Shown in pieces: positions 22,870-35,950 of a stretch of 64,000 bases of DNA. Within the stretch, counting starts at the first letter, position 1, and each line of letters begins with the position of its first letter. Made by a program: the position numbers and the translations under genes. Location: assembly GCA_963678675.1 (NCBI GenBank), contig OY783198.1:26956684-27020683 (forward strand), read 5' to 3'. Origin of the DNA: Xiphydria camelus. Taxonomy: Eukaryota; Arthropoda; Insecta; Hymenoptera; Xiphydriidae. The notes under the pieces were generated by a model, which saw only the letters and a program-made list of their open reading frames with translations, made no database searches and had not been told where the DNA came from.

Positions 22870-24231
22870 TCCGTGCACCTTTTTTTTAATATGACAGATG
22901 ATTCAGGTACGTGGATTAAATTTTTTTCCCCTCTCAGAGGGAGTATTCGCTCCGAGTGAAATGATATATCGACGTACCTAATCGGATCGAGGTCTTCCGA
23001 GTTATTTTCACACCATGAGAAATGATCATGACGTACGCGGATGAAAACTAGAAATTTATTTTATCGAAATAATCGTATTTCTTTATACTCCTCAGAGCAC
23101 ATTTATTCGATCAGGACGATATCAATTAGACGTATGTAAATATTATTGATTTAATTGAACATTCATATGGATCAAATCGGAGTATGAGTATGTGCACTTA
23201 AAACTGTCTAAAAATATGTTTATTCCGATCAGACCAATTTTTCTCCTCGGAATGTGAATCTTCGATACGAGAATCATAAAAATAATTTGGATAGTACATT
23301 AACGTACATTGAATAATACTGGAAATAGAACTAAGAAGACTTCCGAACACTGAGAAAAGTTTCTAAAACTCCTTGCAGTTTTCTTCCTCGTCTCGCGATA
23401 AAATTTCCATCCGTTAGATTTTTGCAAACATTTCAAAGAGAAGAGAGAGAAAAACCTCGTTCGCGGTACTCCCACCAGCATGAAACGCGATAATATACCG
23501 CCTCTGTACACGAAAACGCTTCATCTCCGAGTTCCCGTGACATTGCAATGTTCAATCGCACGATCGATACTCGCTCCGCGCGGTCGGATTTCGCCGCAAT
23601 AATTGCTAAGACTAATCGAATTCCGCCGTGCGAGACGGGGGGGTCCTTTGATCGTTTCGAGCAAAGGACTCCGAACGAGAACGGACGCTCGGTATGCGGT
23701 CGACGATGAATGCCGGTAGTTTCGAGTAGGCCGACTCTAAAGCGCCGAATGGTCGGGTTAAAATTAAGCGCACGTAGGTACCCGCGTGAGGCCAGAAGCG
23801 AATTTGCATATCATTCGAATTAAAGCATTTCGCGGTACAATGCGGAAACGCCAGTACAGCGCGACGCCGGGAACTCTGGAGGCGTGCCGATGTTTTCGTT
23901 CGATTTCAGAGCAATGATCCGTCGAGAGTCCAAAGGATTACGGCGATCGGCCGGTTCGCGGAAATCGTATCGCTCTTTCGCGTTCTTTTCGGCCGGCGTA
24001 AATCTTGGAGAGTTTAACGGAATTTTAATTTCGGCTACGCGGTACGAGATAAATGGGAATGCACAGGGAGAGTGGGGTGAGGAGAAAACGATCGCCGAAG
24101 GCCTCAAATTCGTTCTGCTCCACCGCACAATCCAATCCAGTTGAAAGTTCAGTTTCGATGCGGACGAAAAGCTCGCAAGAGCTGCGAGTGTCCAAGTGTG
24201 AGCGCGTCAGCCTCGCTCTGCTCTGACTGAT
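22127..24231. other. No gene seen; long (CT)n tract
   Basis: A (TC)n microsatellite with TTTC interruptions occupies about 22791-22870. Frames crossing it are simple-repeat artefacts. The rest shows nothing recognisable. Confidence 0.55.
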
Positions 24232-24233
24232 TA

Positions 24234-25070
24234 GGGTAAAGTCGGGAGAGATGGCGCAGCGGGTGAGACGGTTCGGTCAAATAATTTCTTTGTCTGTGTG
24301 TGGCAATATTGATTCAGTTGGCGACACAGATGATTGGTGCACATGTGCAGTAAGTGTGTGTTACCGAACGGCTGTTTTTCTCATCAAAAGGTAAAATAAA
24401 TAAAACTGTAAATAAATGAAACTGTAACTATGATAAATATAACTGTATATTGTATTGGCCTTGATTATTTTTTTTGTGTAATAATAATTAGGCATCCAGT
24501 AAGTTTTTTTATTCTGATTTGAATGTATTTTGTTTGGTCATTTTACTTGGTAAACTTTTAAATATTGTTCCTAATCTCATATTTCGTTCCGTGCTTCATG
24601 TACAAGGATTCAGAAAAGTGGCAGAAAAGCGAAATAACTTTTACGTGTTATTATTACGATTTATTATTTCTTAAAGATGTTTTAAGTTTATGTGGTTGGA
24701 ATAATCAATACTTTGGTATTTTTCTTTAAATTTAATTATTTAAGATGATTTTGTATTTTTGTTTTTGTTATTTGGCATTAAAAGTAGTTGCACTTTTAAT
24801 TTTGAAGCCTATTCTTGGAGAACCGCTCATCCCCACCAATTTTTTCGACTGCGCCATCTCACCCATACCAGGGCGGGTGAGTTGGTTTTTGGTATATTTT
24901 TTTTGGACAAATTTTTTACAAAACTCGATAACACTTTTGGTCGTTCCTTTACGAATTCCTATATTTTATCGTTCGCTCTATCCACATTGTCAAATAAGTA
25001 TTGCTTATTCTACAAATATAGCTTTTATACCACTTTAAAGAAAGGTGCGCCATCTCTCCCGACTTTACCC
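24234..25070. mobile_element. TA-flanked 837-bp element, copy 2
   Basis: GGGTAAAGTCGGGAGAGATG at the left and CATCTCTCCCGACTTTACCC at the right are perfect inverted repeats over at least 24 bp (including GCGC inside), flanked by TA at 24232-24233 and 25071-25072. The sequence is nearly the same as 16061-16902 throughout. Unlike copy 1 it has no long flanking duplication. Confidence 0.88.
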
Positions 25071-25072
25071 TA

Positions 25073-26625
25073 TTTTTTAATCGATCGAATATACCGGATG
25101 TCATCGCAATTATTATACTCGTCGCCAAAATGGCGAGCCGTCAGGCCCACCATTTTCCGAGCTCTGCGGTGAACATTATTTTTTTTTTATAGCGGCACCG
25201 CCCCGCAGTACGTTCGGCCCGAGCGCAGCCATTGTTGATTTCTCTCGTTCCGCGGAAATTTATGCGCGTCGTGTAATTATTTTCGTCCGCGCTTCAACGC
25301 CGCTGACCCGACCGGATAAAAGCGGCTGCGGTTCCGCGTTTTTCGGACTCCCGACGACTGACGAGTTTTATTTCCAATTTCGAACAATTTCCTACCGGCC
25401 ACCATCCCGTCTCTCGACGCTGCGGCGGATTCTCGATAATTCGAGACGATCGAAAGGTCGCACCGCGCGCTCCTTTTCTCGGCGTTATTTGTCTCGACGA
25501 CGCCGCGAGCGTAGGAAGGTGCAGGAGGACGAGCTTTGGTATAGTTTCACTCGCTCCCCGACTGCAACTACTTTAGTAATAACGAATTCGAACAATGAAC
25601 GAATTGATGAAATAATCGACGATAAATAGTGTATTTAAACAGAGGTTCCAAACTTAATTTCATGTCATTAATTCCAATAGAAATAATTGTCGCTGTAGAT
25701 ACGAGAATTTCGTGAAATGGAAAAATGTATCCCAAGCTGGCAAAATATGAGCTGCAATGAAAGCGACATTCCGCAGCGATCCGGCCGGTAAGCGACGTAA
25801 CGTACGCGTAGCTAGGCGAATTTATTGGACGATTTCCCGGAGGGCTGTATTTTATTCGGCTTTTTTTTTTATTACCCTCCGTGGAGCCTCTGGTCTTCGC
25901 ACCGCGTCATGACACGGACTACATTTTAAACATCTCGGAAAGGAGCTCGCTCAGTTCTGTACTCCGCGTCATAATCCTATATATAAGTACGTTTTAAAAA
26001 TCTCTGTATTCCGGCTTCACGATTGAAATCAATACGGTACGTTTTTCAGCGCGCGTGTTGGTCACACGAAAAAATATCTCGTGTTCATTTCTTGTCATCA
26101 TTCGTCGCGATCCTCACTTGGGAGGTCACCTTTGACTCCCTCGGGTGCTCTACTTGTCCCGCGATCGTAACTCCTCGAACGATGTGTGTACATAGTGGTC
26201 GGTTATACGAGCACCTCTGCGTGATAACTGTAAGGGTCGCGTCTCGATTCTCTCGCGTACCGTGACGTCACGCTGCAGCAGCGCGGGATTGATAGCGTGG
26301 TACGATAAATTTGGTCGAAACTGAGAGAAAGTTTTTGGCGATATTCAGGGGAAAATGTGTAATACGTCTCACCGACACTCGCGAATTTAATATCAAATGA
26401 TGTGGGAAGTTGAGGAAGGACTTTTATGCGATACCATTTCTACGAATTCTTTCGTGTGTGAATGTGATAAAATGTCATTGCAGCCTTATATAGATCTTTG
26501 CACTTTTTTGTTGTCATGCATTTTCTCTTGAGCGCAATGTAATGATGTTTCAGCCCATTCCAATCATTCCACGTCGAATAACTCCACTCCGCCATCGTCG
26601 AGTTGGCTAAACTTACTCGTCAAGA
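25073..26625. other. No gene seen; CRE-like palindrome
   Basis: A TGACGTCA palindrome, the cAMP-response-element consensus, lies at 26263-26270, but I see no associated gene. The rest is non-coding. Confidence 0.45.
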
Positions 26626-26786
26626 ATGAAACTTCAATCACTGTTATCTCATTATATATGAATTTTTGGCCTACATCGATATAAGGCTTTGTTGTAGATA
26701 AAAATATAATCTTCAAAGAAGTATTATACAAATATCAGCCGAAAGCTCATACATAATGAGATAATGACGATTGGAGTCTCTTTCCC
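26626..26786. repeat. Inverted repeat with TTATCTCATTATATATGA arms
   Basis: GAAACTTCAATCACTGTTAT at the left matches the inverse of ATAATGACGATTGGAGTCTC at the right. Arms are about 45 bp and enclose about 70 bp. Likely a degenerate MITE. Confidence 0.6.
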
Positions 26787-27660
26787 GGCGAGAAAACGTA
26801 GCCTCATACGGATAAAGCTTCTGTGACGCGAATGGAAAATTGAAGAGTTGTAATGAGGACGATATACGCGAGTACATACGTTCGTTTTCCGCTATTGCGC
26901 GGCCACGACTTCGCTACTTCGCGAGCGGCTTATTGGACGACGCGGGGCAAAGCTGACTTCCGGCGGGTCGGAAAATTGTTACGGAAATACGCGCGAGGCG
27001 GCCGGAGCTACTCGCGCGAAAGTTTCGTCTCGAACAATTTTCAGCGAACGCGGGGAAGGCTGTTTTTCGGCGCACCCCCTGTCTCTCTCCTTCTCCATCC
27101 CCTTTGCATCTTTATACAGCGTCTCGCCGGTCGAGCTCCATTCTCGTCGTTCTAAGCGCGAGTGTTTAGGCATTCGAGGTGTCCGATTACGCGCCATGGG
27201 GACCCACCCCACCTGCAATATAATACGCTCCGCCATTCCAGCGAGCCCCGACCACGACTGCGCTTCGTCCGCCCTCCCAGTCTCGCGCGAAAGCCCGAAT
27301 TCCTCCGTAGCGAGGAACACATGGGGGGCCCGAATTATTTATCCTCCGACACATCGAAAATGCGCGTGTACGATTACCGCGCGATCCCTCGAATAAGCGA
27401 TGCGGGGGTGAGTCGCGCGGTATTTTTCCGGCTTTTCCTGTCAAAGTTTGTTTTGCATGAAGATCGCTTCTCGGACAGCTTCCTCTTGATTTCTTTCCGA
27501 AGACTTGGTCGTTTTTTCATACCATCGATGAAGAAGGTCAATTGAAGATCGAAATACAGAAAGATGCTAATTGCCGAAAGTCTAAAATTTCAATATTTAC
27601 GAGTCTTTTTTTTGAAATAAGCCATCATGACGTTTTTTTGTCAATAACTTTTGTTTCCAT
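26787..27660. other. No gene seen
   Basis: CpG-rich, overlapping frames on both strands. Confidence 0.5.
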
Positions 27661-27676
27661 ATTTTTCGCACTCAGT

Positions 27677-27866
27677 AGGGGAACACTGGGATACTTGATC
27701 AATTCTTAATATACTTTATTTAGTGCGTCCTTTTTCTAATATACCTACTTACAGAAATACGAACATATAATGTGTATTTGGATACTCATTATACACATAA
27801 GTGTATTAGAAAAAGGACGTAGTAAATAAAATATATTAAGAATTGATCAAGTATCCCACCGCTTCC
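27677..27866. mobile_element. Short foldback element abutting a second element
   Basis: GGGATACTTGATCAATTCTT at the left and AAGAATTGATCAAGTATCCC at the right are perfect inverted copies. Matching continues inward through CCTTTTTCTAATA, giving arms of about 65-70 bp around a 50-bp loop. The right end lies 7 bp from the element at 27874. Confidence 0.75.
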
Positions 27867-27873
27867 CTGCATA

Positions 27874-28260
27874 GGGTGACTTCGCCGGTTAGCCGACCGC
27901 ACCCTGTTTTCGACCAGCTTTGAAAACAAGAATATCAGCGCATTTTTTATATTTTTGACTACGCCACTGCATAAATCCACCATTCAACTACACTTGTAAG
28001 AAGTGGCACCCCCTTACGGTTTAAAACTAAGCTTAGGAAATGGGTGGTCGAGAATGGGGAAAAACAGAATTTTTTATCATATACGTACTGTTTTAATATT
28101 CAGAAAGGTTTAGATACACTTTTAACATTTAGGTCAATTCTATAGTTCCTGTGGATTCGATATGTACATGTTTTAGTTTAAACATCTGCGTATATGTTGG
28201 ATCTGCGCATTGTTGAAAACCAAACTAATGTAATCTGGTCGAAAACCGGCGAAGTCACCC
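27874..28260. mobile_element. TA-flanked TIR element, 387 bp
   Basis: GGGTGACTTCGCCGG at the left is the perfect inverse of CCGGCGAAGTCACCC at the right, flanked by TA at 27872-27873 and 28261-28262. Similarity continues inward (TTAGCCGACC against TTTTCGACCA). No transposase is visible. The TA target and GGGT start resemble the elements at 16.1 and 24.2 kb. Confidence 0.75.
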
Positions 28261-28262
28261 TA

Positions 28263-28962
28263 TGTACTTTCTACACACGGTCTTCAATTATTCCACATTC
28301 TCCCGTAACCAAAATTTTCTCTGACCCTCACACGATCTCGCGATTCGGCGAAACCACAAGCACAACAGAAGGAAGTCCACCCGTTGCTCGCAGCGATTGC
28401 TCTCGAGAGGATAGAAATTCATTTCCCACGGAATTTCCAGGCGCGCCGCGTTATGCATTCAGGATTAAGAGAGGCTCGGTTCGTACCGCGGGAAATTAAT
28501 CAACATCCGTTCTCCCGTTTCCTCGACTTCACTTCGCGCGCGCCTCGTCTTCTTCGACTTCCTCGTCCCCTCCTTATTCCGACGCGTCGTTCGTTATCGT
28601 GCGATCGATTCCGTCGCAACGATTCTCCCGTTCAGCTTCTCTCGTCAACTCCGCGGAAAACTGCACGTCACCGGAGTGTCCGTGCCGTGGGAACGAGGAA
28701 TAGTGCTGTCGGCGTCGGCGAGAGAGAGCTTTCGTTCGGGAACGGTTGCCTGGCGCTAATTGGAAGCAGAGGCTCGCGACCTCGCTGCGATAAGTAGAAG
28801 CGGAAGGTTAAGCGTCGGACGCCACTCGGGCCGCGAGAGCGACACGGTTGCGGAAGAACGCCGGGAACTTCCGCCTCCGAGGAAGCTCGGTCATATTTAT
28901 AGAAGCGCTCGAGAGGCTTTGAATTAACCACGAATGAGTCCAGAAGAGGCAACTTCCCTTGA
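28263..28962. other. No gene seen
   Basis: CpG-rich frames on both strands with no recognisable product. Confidence 0.5.
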
Positions 28963-29150
28963 CATTTTCGTAAAAATCGAAATCTCTGGAATCGATCGCT
29001 CGACCACCCTATCTTATGTACTTTTTCGCGCTGATTCCGAAAGTGATAGATTTTTTAAAGAAAACTCAAAGGAACACTGAGATATCGATGATTTTTAATG
29101 AAAAAAATTACTTCCTCACATATAAAATAATCGATATCTTAAGTTTGTAA
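28963..29150. repeat. Palindromic AT-rich dispersed repeat, copy 2
   Basis: TCGAAATCTCTGGAATCGAT followed by CGCTCGACCACCCTATCTTA and TTTTTCGCGCTGATTCCGA matches the copies at 52.6 and 52.9 kb. Only the right half of the hairpin is present here. Confidence 0.65.
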
Positions 29151-32100
29151 ATATATATGACGAAGAAAAATATCTTATTTATAGCTGGATATTTTTATTC
29201 ATAAATTATCAGTAACTTTCCGGAAGAGAACTTGAAATCGAGGTTCTTGCACTTAAGCTCCCCAAAGCTAACGCATTTTAATCGTCTGTGAAATGCGCAG
29301 AGCTGCTTTCGTGATGCGATATTGCAGTTTAATCAAGACCGACGGTCGCAGTTACGCATTGTACATATTCCGCGATGCGAGTGCAATTTAATCGAATTTA
29401 TTAATTAAGATCCAATCTGACGTAAACCCACTGCAATATCGCCGATACAAATTATATTGCGAATAGCGATGCAATATGACTATAGCGAATACCATTTGCG
29501 TCGTTAAACTTCGGAAATAATACCGCAGGATACGAAAGGACGAACGATCGCGCGGCACGTCAGGTTTATTCGCAAAGCGAGCGCTTCCCCGAGGACTTCG
29601 AGGCGCCCGCCACCGAAGGGCGTGGTTACCGCCGAACGCGAAGAAGCTTTAATCAATCTCCCCGCGTAAATGTCCGAAACTCTCCACGGAGCCCTTTGTC
29701 CACCCGCGAAAATTTATACGATTCGAGTCGACCGATCGCCTATATCGAAATCTCATAAAACCTTTGCGAAATAATCCGAGTTTCATTTACGACGTGACTT
29801 TCGTTTGAATTTCAAGAGCCCTTAAACGTCAGCTCGGAATCCCATTAATTTACGCAGCGGAGAGGCGTCATAAATTATACTCGTATATTACGCAGATTTC
29901 CAGAGAAGTTTTTGCCGTCGAGAAAGTGTTTCTTAGTACGGGGAACTCATTTTCGAGAATACGCGAATAACTACAATAATCGTGATACAACTGCGTATCT
30001 TGGGACGAGAATAGACCACCCTGCGAAACACCGGGATGGAAAAGACTGCCGCATTGTTCGCTTTCCATGTGTCATTGTACGCGTAACACACGAACTCGAG
30101 TTCCTGGCCGTCTCGAAAAACATTCCAACCTCCGCGCACCAACGAAACGTGCGCCATCTAGAAGAGAGAGGGAATAACATCGAAACGAAAGACGCGTTAG
30201 AAGAGAAAATCTCTTTCGCCGTTCCAGTCACCGAGAAAATTTGTTCGGCGAGACGGCGCGTCACGTGTAACGACTGTCGGCCGATCACTGACCAAGGCTA
30301 AATTACGGCGAACGTTGCAGGTGAATCACACCTGTCAAAATAAAGCTGAACCAGGCCAGATGAAATCGTAAACGCGTGGCTAGCGAGACGTATTCACGTT
30401 TCGCGAGGCTCGAAACGCCCCGTGTTAACGACGACATGTGAGAAAAAATAAATCCAGCTCGACCCTGGAATTTGTCTCTGGAACATCGACCGCTGAACCG
30501 CTGAATGAGGACTGAGCGAATTGATGGTGAACGACGTTATAAAAATAAATCGGTTTTATTCATATGCACATCTATCTAATTCATTTATAAATATAACAGT
30601 TAGTCGACTAACTTCAAACTCCGAATTGGCTCGCTTTGATTTGCACCTCTCGGCTCGCTGAATACGCGTTGCCGATCGCTCGAGCAGTGCTTCGGTCACC
30701 TTTGCTTTGTGATTCGACGATGAGAGCTCTTCGGACGCCCCTTCGATTATCGCAGCCCTCAGCGCAGCGCCGAAGTCACACGCTCGAACGCCCCGTAATC
30801 GTCTTGTCTCTGTCGACTCTCTCGGTCAATCAGAAGCCTTCGAACGCGGAGAATTCTCAAGGAGCTCCCTGCCCTCGAAGAAGTTCGTCTCGTCGCGTAT
30901 CAATTGGAGGGAAAACCGATTAGAAAAGTTGCGTCGATCGCTCGAAATACGGGATAATTCTTCAATTCGTGATTATCGAGGGATGTTTATTTCGTCATGT
31001 CTGTCAGGATTTCTTAAGATCATTAAATTCAATTTTTTTTCAGAATATGATAAAGATATCAGCCATCTAGTTGCTTAATTTTTTTATTCCATTCATAACA
31101 ATGATGTTACTTCATGATTAAGCAATATCGTCAGAATATTCCAGCAGTAATTTATTCCGCAAACGCTTGGCGCTGCAATTTTAAACCGTCGATTCATCGA
31201 GCCGGAAGCGGTTCGACGAGAAACTCCCAATGAGGACGTCCACTCGCACTGGAAAGAAGCACTGGAACTTTTAAAGTGCCGAGTTCAAGATAAACCACGT
31301 CGTTCTCACCCGCGGCACTGCTACTTATTCTGAGTGGAGTCCGTCTATCCGTCCGTCCGTTTGCTGCTTTCCTTTGCAATCCCGTTGCCACCACTTCGTC
31401 TACCACCTGCTCTTTGTTGCAGCGGAAGCTCAAGGCGTGAGGGATGCGAGTGTACCATGCGGACGGGTTCTCACGAGAGTTACACCCTACGGCTTGCTCC
31501 TCTGTGCGGTTTAAAGCAGGGGCATGTCGGGGAGGATCAAACGGAATTTGTGGAATTACTTTCCACGCCGTTTAATTTTTTCGAATGTGCGGCGTGTTTG
31601 CGTAAATCCCGGAAGTTGGATCGGCGAAAACCGTAAATATCAGAATATATTTGCCCAGTTCTCAATTGCTCTCGTTATCTCGTTATTTATTGAATTTCGG
31701 TCTGTATTGATATAATGTGTTTCAGAAATTACTTCTTGATCTATAAGAATATTGTATCGCGATATTCGTAAACAATCTCTGGAAAATGAGATAATTGTAA
31801 TTCAAGTTGGCAAATCTATTGTTATACTGCGATTGTTGCTGTTACGAGGCGCAGACGAGATTCTCGAAGTTCTTTCCAGAGGGCAGCTGCGATTCGACTA
31901 CATACATATATTATGTATGTATATCGAATGTTTGCACTCTTTTTTCGAACCATCGCATTTTCGACGTCAGCTTCCATAAATTATCGCTTTTTCGTTTGTA
32001 CTTCACGTCGCAATTTCCAAATGGCATCGATAAAGTTCTCATTCCTGACACGTGGCTTCCTCGAATTACGTTTTACCGATAGAAGACTCTGTCGTTAAAA

Positions 32101-33290
32101 AAATAATTCCTACATCAAAATGCCTAGAATTCAAAATTCACCTAAAACCGCATCCTTTGTAAACCAGGGAAGTCTTGAATCAAGGTATCGAACTGTTAAA
32201 TCGAGTTTCCCAATAAATGACGCTCATCCGCGGGAATAATCGAAGAGTTGATCAAGCTTAAGGCACTCCTCGACTGTTAATCCTCAAGGACCTCTTTCAC
32301 CTCAGATTAATCGGCCGAATTAGCGAGAGAAAGCAGCTTCCGAGTGCTTTGCTTAAGAATGATCTCGAATCGCAAGGGCGCCGCCGACTACCTCGAGTGG
32401 ATATACGAGCAAACTTCGGGCATCTCCCCGATCTCATCGCTGCAACTTTGAAATACCTGCGGCGAAGCTTGACCTCATTCATCGGATGAACCCGTGCACC
32501 CTCGTCTCACCTGTGCGGAAGGGAATTTCGCCCTCTCTCTAATCAGACTAAGGGAGCACCTCCGGTAACATCCCAGGCACCTGCGTCCGACCGAGGCCGC
32601 ACCGTTACCACTTCCCCGTTACGACGCGCCTGCCGCGCGTCCGCAGCCGCGGAAAGAGGAGAAAATCGTCACGACGCGGCTAGCGGGACGGCGCGGAAAA
32701 GAAGCGAACGACCGATCTCCGAATTTTCGACACAGATGACCGCGGACAAAGTTTCCGGTACGACCGCGACATCTGCGTCTACACCGTCGTCGCGCGCCGA
32801 TATGCGGACCGCTTTGTACTTTCGAACTTCTTCCCCTGCCCGGACGTCCCTGCACCCCTCGCACTTCTCGACAGCGAAGCCCATTCGCGCGAGCGCTATC
32901 GTTCACCGGAAGCGAGCGAGATATCGTCCGGTTCGATCGGAGACCGGCCGCCTTCGCCTCGACCGACAAACTGAACCCGAGGCATTCCGCGGGCCGCGGA
33001 TCGACGGAGGTTGTGTATACACGAAAACATTACGGCTGCCGAATTTACGAACGCCCACGTCATCTCGGCGCTCATTGAAAAGCGCCCCGCGGACGCGAGG
33101 GCGTCGTGAAATCGATCGAATCGGTTTCTCGACGCTTCGAGAAGGAAACTGGGAACGAGGGAGAAATATCCGTCGGCTTCATCGCGGGATCACGATCGAC
33201 GAGACGATCGGGATTGCGGTTGACCGCCACGCGCTATCTCGCCGTACGCTTCTTCACAATTTACCGTGCATTTTTCCTCCTCTTTGCCCC
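29151..33290. other. No gene seen
   Basis: Scattered short frames. The 79-codon minus-strand frame at 31194-31433 has a fairly protein-like composition but no motif, no partner exon and no clear splice sites. The long frame from 32736 is treated as spurious. Confidence 0.5.
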
Positions 33291-33299
33291 CAGCTGCCA

Positions 33300-33690
33300 T
33301 TTGTAATTCCTTTTAATATGTATTCTTACTTTTACCAGCTATTTTTAGCTTTTCTGCCTTTTTTTTCTACGCGGTGTCCTCTTACTTTGACCATGTACCG
33401 CGTATTTTTACTTTTACCAATTACTCTTAATTCTCTTATCACTTGCAAAGTGCTTCAACTCTTATTTCTTTCCGCATGGTTTTCTTTTATTTCTTCCACT
33501 ACTTGCTGCGTGCTTTTACTTTTACTTTTACCAGTTACTCTTCGTTCTTTTATTATATACATATATCACATTACTTCAGACCTTCTTTATTATTATTAAT
33601 ATTATTAATTTCGCCTTCCTTGGATTTGCGCTCTCAGGAGACGCATGTATCTCGGAGCGATAATAAACGCTTCTTCTTCTTCTTCTTCCG
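33300..33690. repeat. Pyrimidine-rich degenerate repeat and (TTC)n
   Basis: TTACTTTTACCA-TTACTCTT recurs near 33407 and 33524, within a long stretch that is almost all C and T on the + strand. (TTC)n lies at about 33669-33688. An open frame crossing it is a composition artefact. Confidence 0.6.
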
Positions 33691-35450
33691 ACCGCTACTG
33701 CACGAGAACCGCGGGCATCGCCACCGCGCGCGCATCGCTGGAGCGCTGGACCTCGGAAAGAGCTACCCATACGCACCGAGATTCGCTGTATACACGGGAG
33801 ATTGCATTATATTCCAGGTGTTCCTCGTTAAACCGCCTTGTAGGTATACACGGCGTGGAACTTTCAGCCGAACTTTCGCTCACTGCAGCGCGGAGCGGCG
33901 TGCGTTCAAACCTGACTATGAAATGTTCAGCACGCGATATTACGAAGACGTCAAGTGGCGCGCAATGGTGTTTCGCGTTGCCAATTAGTCGTGTTTCGAA
34001 CTGGCGGCGCACTGTCGCCTCGTTTATATGTATTCCACGGTGAAAGGATATTTTCTCGTTTATTATACATAATTGAGAGAGGAAGATGAACCTCGTTCCC
34101 TCGGCGAATTTTACTCTCGCTGGCACGATTCACTGTCGCGGTAACCTCCGGCTAAACTTGTGGCCCGTTGCGCCGCGATGAAGGTCGATGAGTCAGCGTG
34201 ACTGCAGAATTTCCGGTACCCGAACCGCGAGGCGCCAAGCGCAACGGCTCTTTGCTGGCAACGAAATGCGTGCCTCTCGAGTCCGGATCTCCGATGACAT
34301 TTATATCATTTATCGTAAATTTGAACGCGATAAAATTTCCTCGCGGTTTGTAAATTATTCGAGAATGGATTTCTCTGATTTCCATAGGTTCTATTGTCGT
34401 TTTATTACTCGTCGACTCACAGTCGACGCGATGCCTTGCAAGGGACAGAGTTGCGGGCTTTTTACTCTCCCCCCACTCCTCTTTCCCGTTACGCTCAGCC
34501 TTCGAGCGACGAACGATCCCGCAATCGCGATCGTTGAACAACCCATCGCGCGACTTCGATTTCCTCGTAAAAGCGTACACGGGCGCGCGCGGGCATCTGG
34601 CCACTCGCCACTCTATATATAACCGAGCGAGAAATCGCTGGGAAACGAAAGCAATTGACTGTCCGAAATACTCGCGTTGATGTACGACGCGCGCGGAGGA
34701 GCGACTCATTCGAATGCGAACTCGTTACGAGCGGATTTATTTTAATTCGATGAGAAGATTTATTTGTTCCCGGAAGGAGGAAGATTTAGTGAGAAAATCA
34801 GAAATTAAATCTGCACGCACAAACGTCATTGCCGTCGGCGAAAAAGTATTTCTGCTTCAGAGAAAAATAATAATTTATCAAAACGGAGTCGTGGAAGATA
34901 TGCTCGATCGGATGTATAATCTTTTTTTATTCGATACCAATACGAATACACATTTAAATAAATCATTTTTTCTCGACGATACATTTGCGCTGTGTACGAC
35001 GTAATATTCAATTCGTATACAGGAACTCGCGATGTCTTTTCAAGCTGCACACGTCGAAATACGTGTACGTTTACGCGTCCGCGAACACGAGGAAGGCAGA
35101 CCTCCGTGCGGTCGAACACGCCGTGGCTGTTTACGAAGTAAATCACTCCGCGAGCCCGACATACGAAAAGGCGCGCCCCCCACTCTGCCTGCAGCTCTTC
35201 AAAGGGAACCTCTAACCGCCGAAAGATCCGCGACTATCGAATGCACGTACGACCGCGGTGCTCACGCGGCGAGTCGGTAAGTCGTTCGCGCTCGGCGATC
35301 GGTAAACCGCGCGGAGAACGCCTCGCTCCTGGCGCCGGAGGTACACGCCGACCACCTCTCTCGGATGTACACAACTCCCCCCTCCATCAGAAACCAATCC
35401 TCGGTGATAAACGCGCTCTACCGTACATATCGGTCTACGCGTGAAATGTG
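33691..35450. other. No gene seen; isolated TATA-like site
   Basis: TATATATAA at 34614-34622 sits in CpG-rich DNA, but no coding exon follows that I can support. The 185-codon minus-strand frame at 34152-34709 shows no motif. Confidence 0.45.
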
Positions 35451-35459
35451 CGTTGATGG

Positions 35460-35950
35460 GAGGGATACCGATGCATCGAGACATTCCGAATTTATCGTTC
35501 AGGTATCTCGATACGTGCGCAGCTTCGGCATATGAATCGTGTGCGAGATGCAGTGGAACCCGGTTGCGATGTGCGATATGTTTCAGTTTCAAGTAACTTG
35601 TCGTACAGTTGTATAATTATGAAATAATTGTTCTTGAAAAAAAAAAAGTATTCGTTGATAATAATTAGCGCTCCATCGTCGCATTCAGGTGGATCGTAGA
35701 ATGTCACACCGATTAAATTTATCGTTTGATAAGAAAATGCGTTAATTGATAATTATTAGCGTTCTATCGTTCCATTATTTAGGCGAAAACAAATAAAATT
35801 AATATATATATAAGATGTATAAACTAAATGCCACCTAAAACTTCCAGAATTATTTCACATTCATCCAATACGTGGACGAATTTCTGCGCGAAGCGTAGAA
35901 TGAGATACCGATGAAATTCACCGTTTGGGTATCGACGTGCGAATAAATTC
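35460..35950. repeat. Diverged local repeats
   Basis: TTGATAATAATTAGCGCTCCATCG (about 35654) is echoed by TTGATAATTATTAGCGTTCTATCG (about 35745). GTAGAATG-CACCGAT-AAATT near 35697 is echoed near 35896. This is an old tandem or segmental repeat of a few hundred bases. Confidence 0.5.

Noticed and set aside
22645..22959. Open frames rich in Arg-Glu or Ser-Leu across the (CT)n tract
   Set aside because: Produced by the dinucleotide repeat in any frame.
31194..31433. 79-codon minus-strand frame with protein-like composition
   Set aside because: No motif, no partner exon and no clear splice sites; not enough to call a gene.
32736..33599. 287-codon open frame on the + strand
   Set aside because: The first half is Arg/Ser/Thr-rich from CpG composition and the second half is Leu/Phe-rich from a pyrimidine-rich repeat. 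No domain, no splice support, and competing frames on both strands.
34614..34622. TATATATAA as a core promoter
   Set aside because: No coding exon or conserved start region follows that I can support; AT-rich words of this kind are common by chance.
34152..34709. 185-codon open frame on the minus strand
   Set aside because: No recognisable domain, composition typical of random CpG-rich sequence, and opposed by a 144-codon frame.
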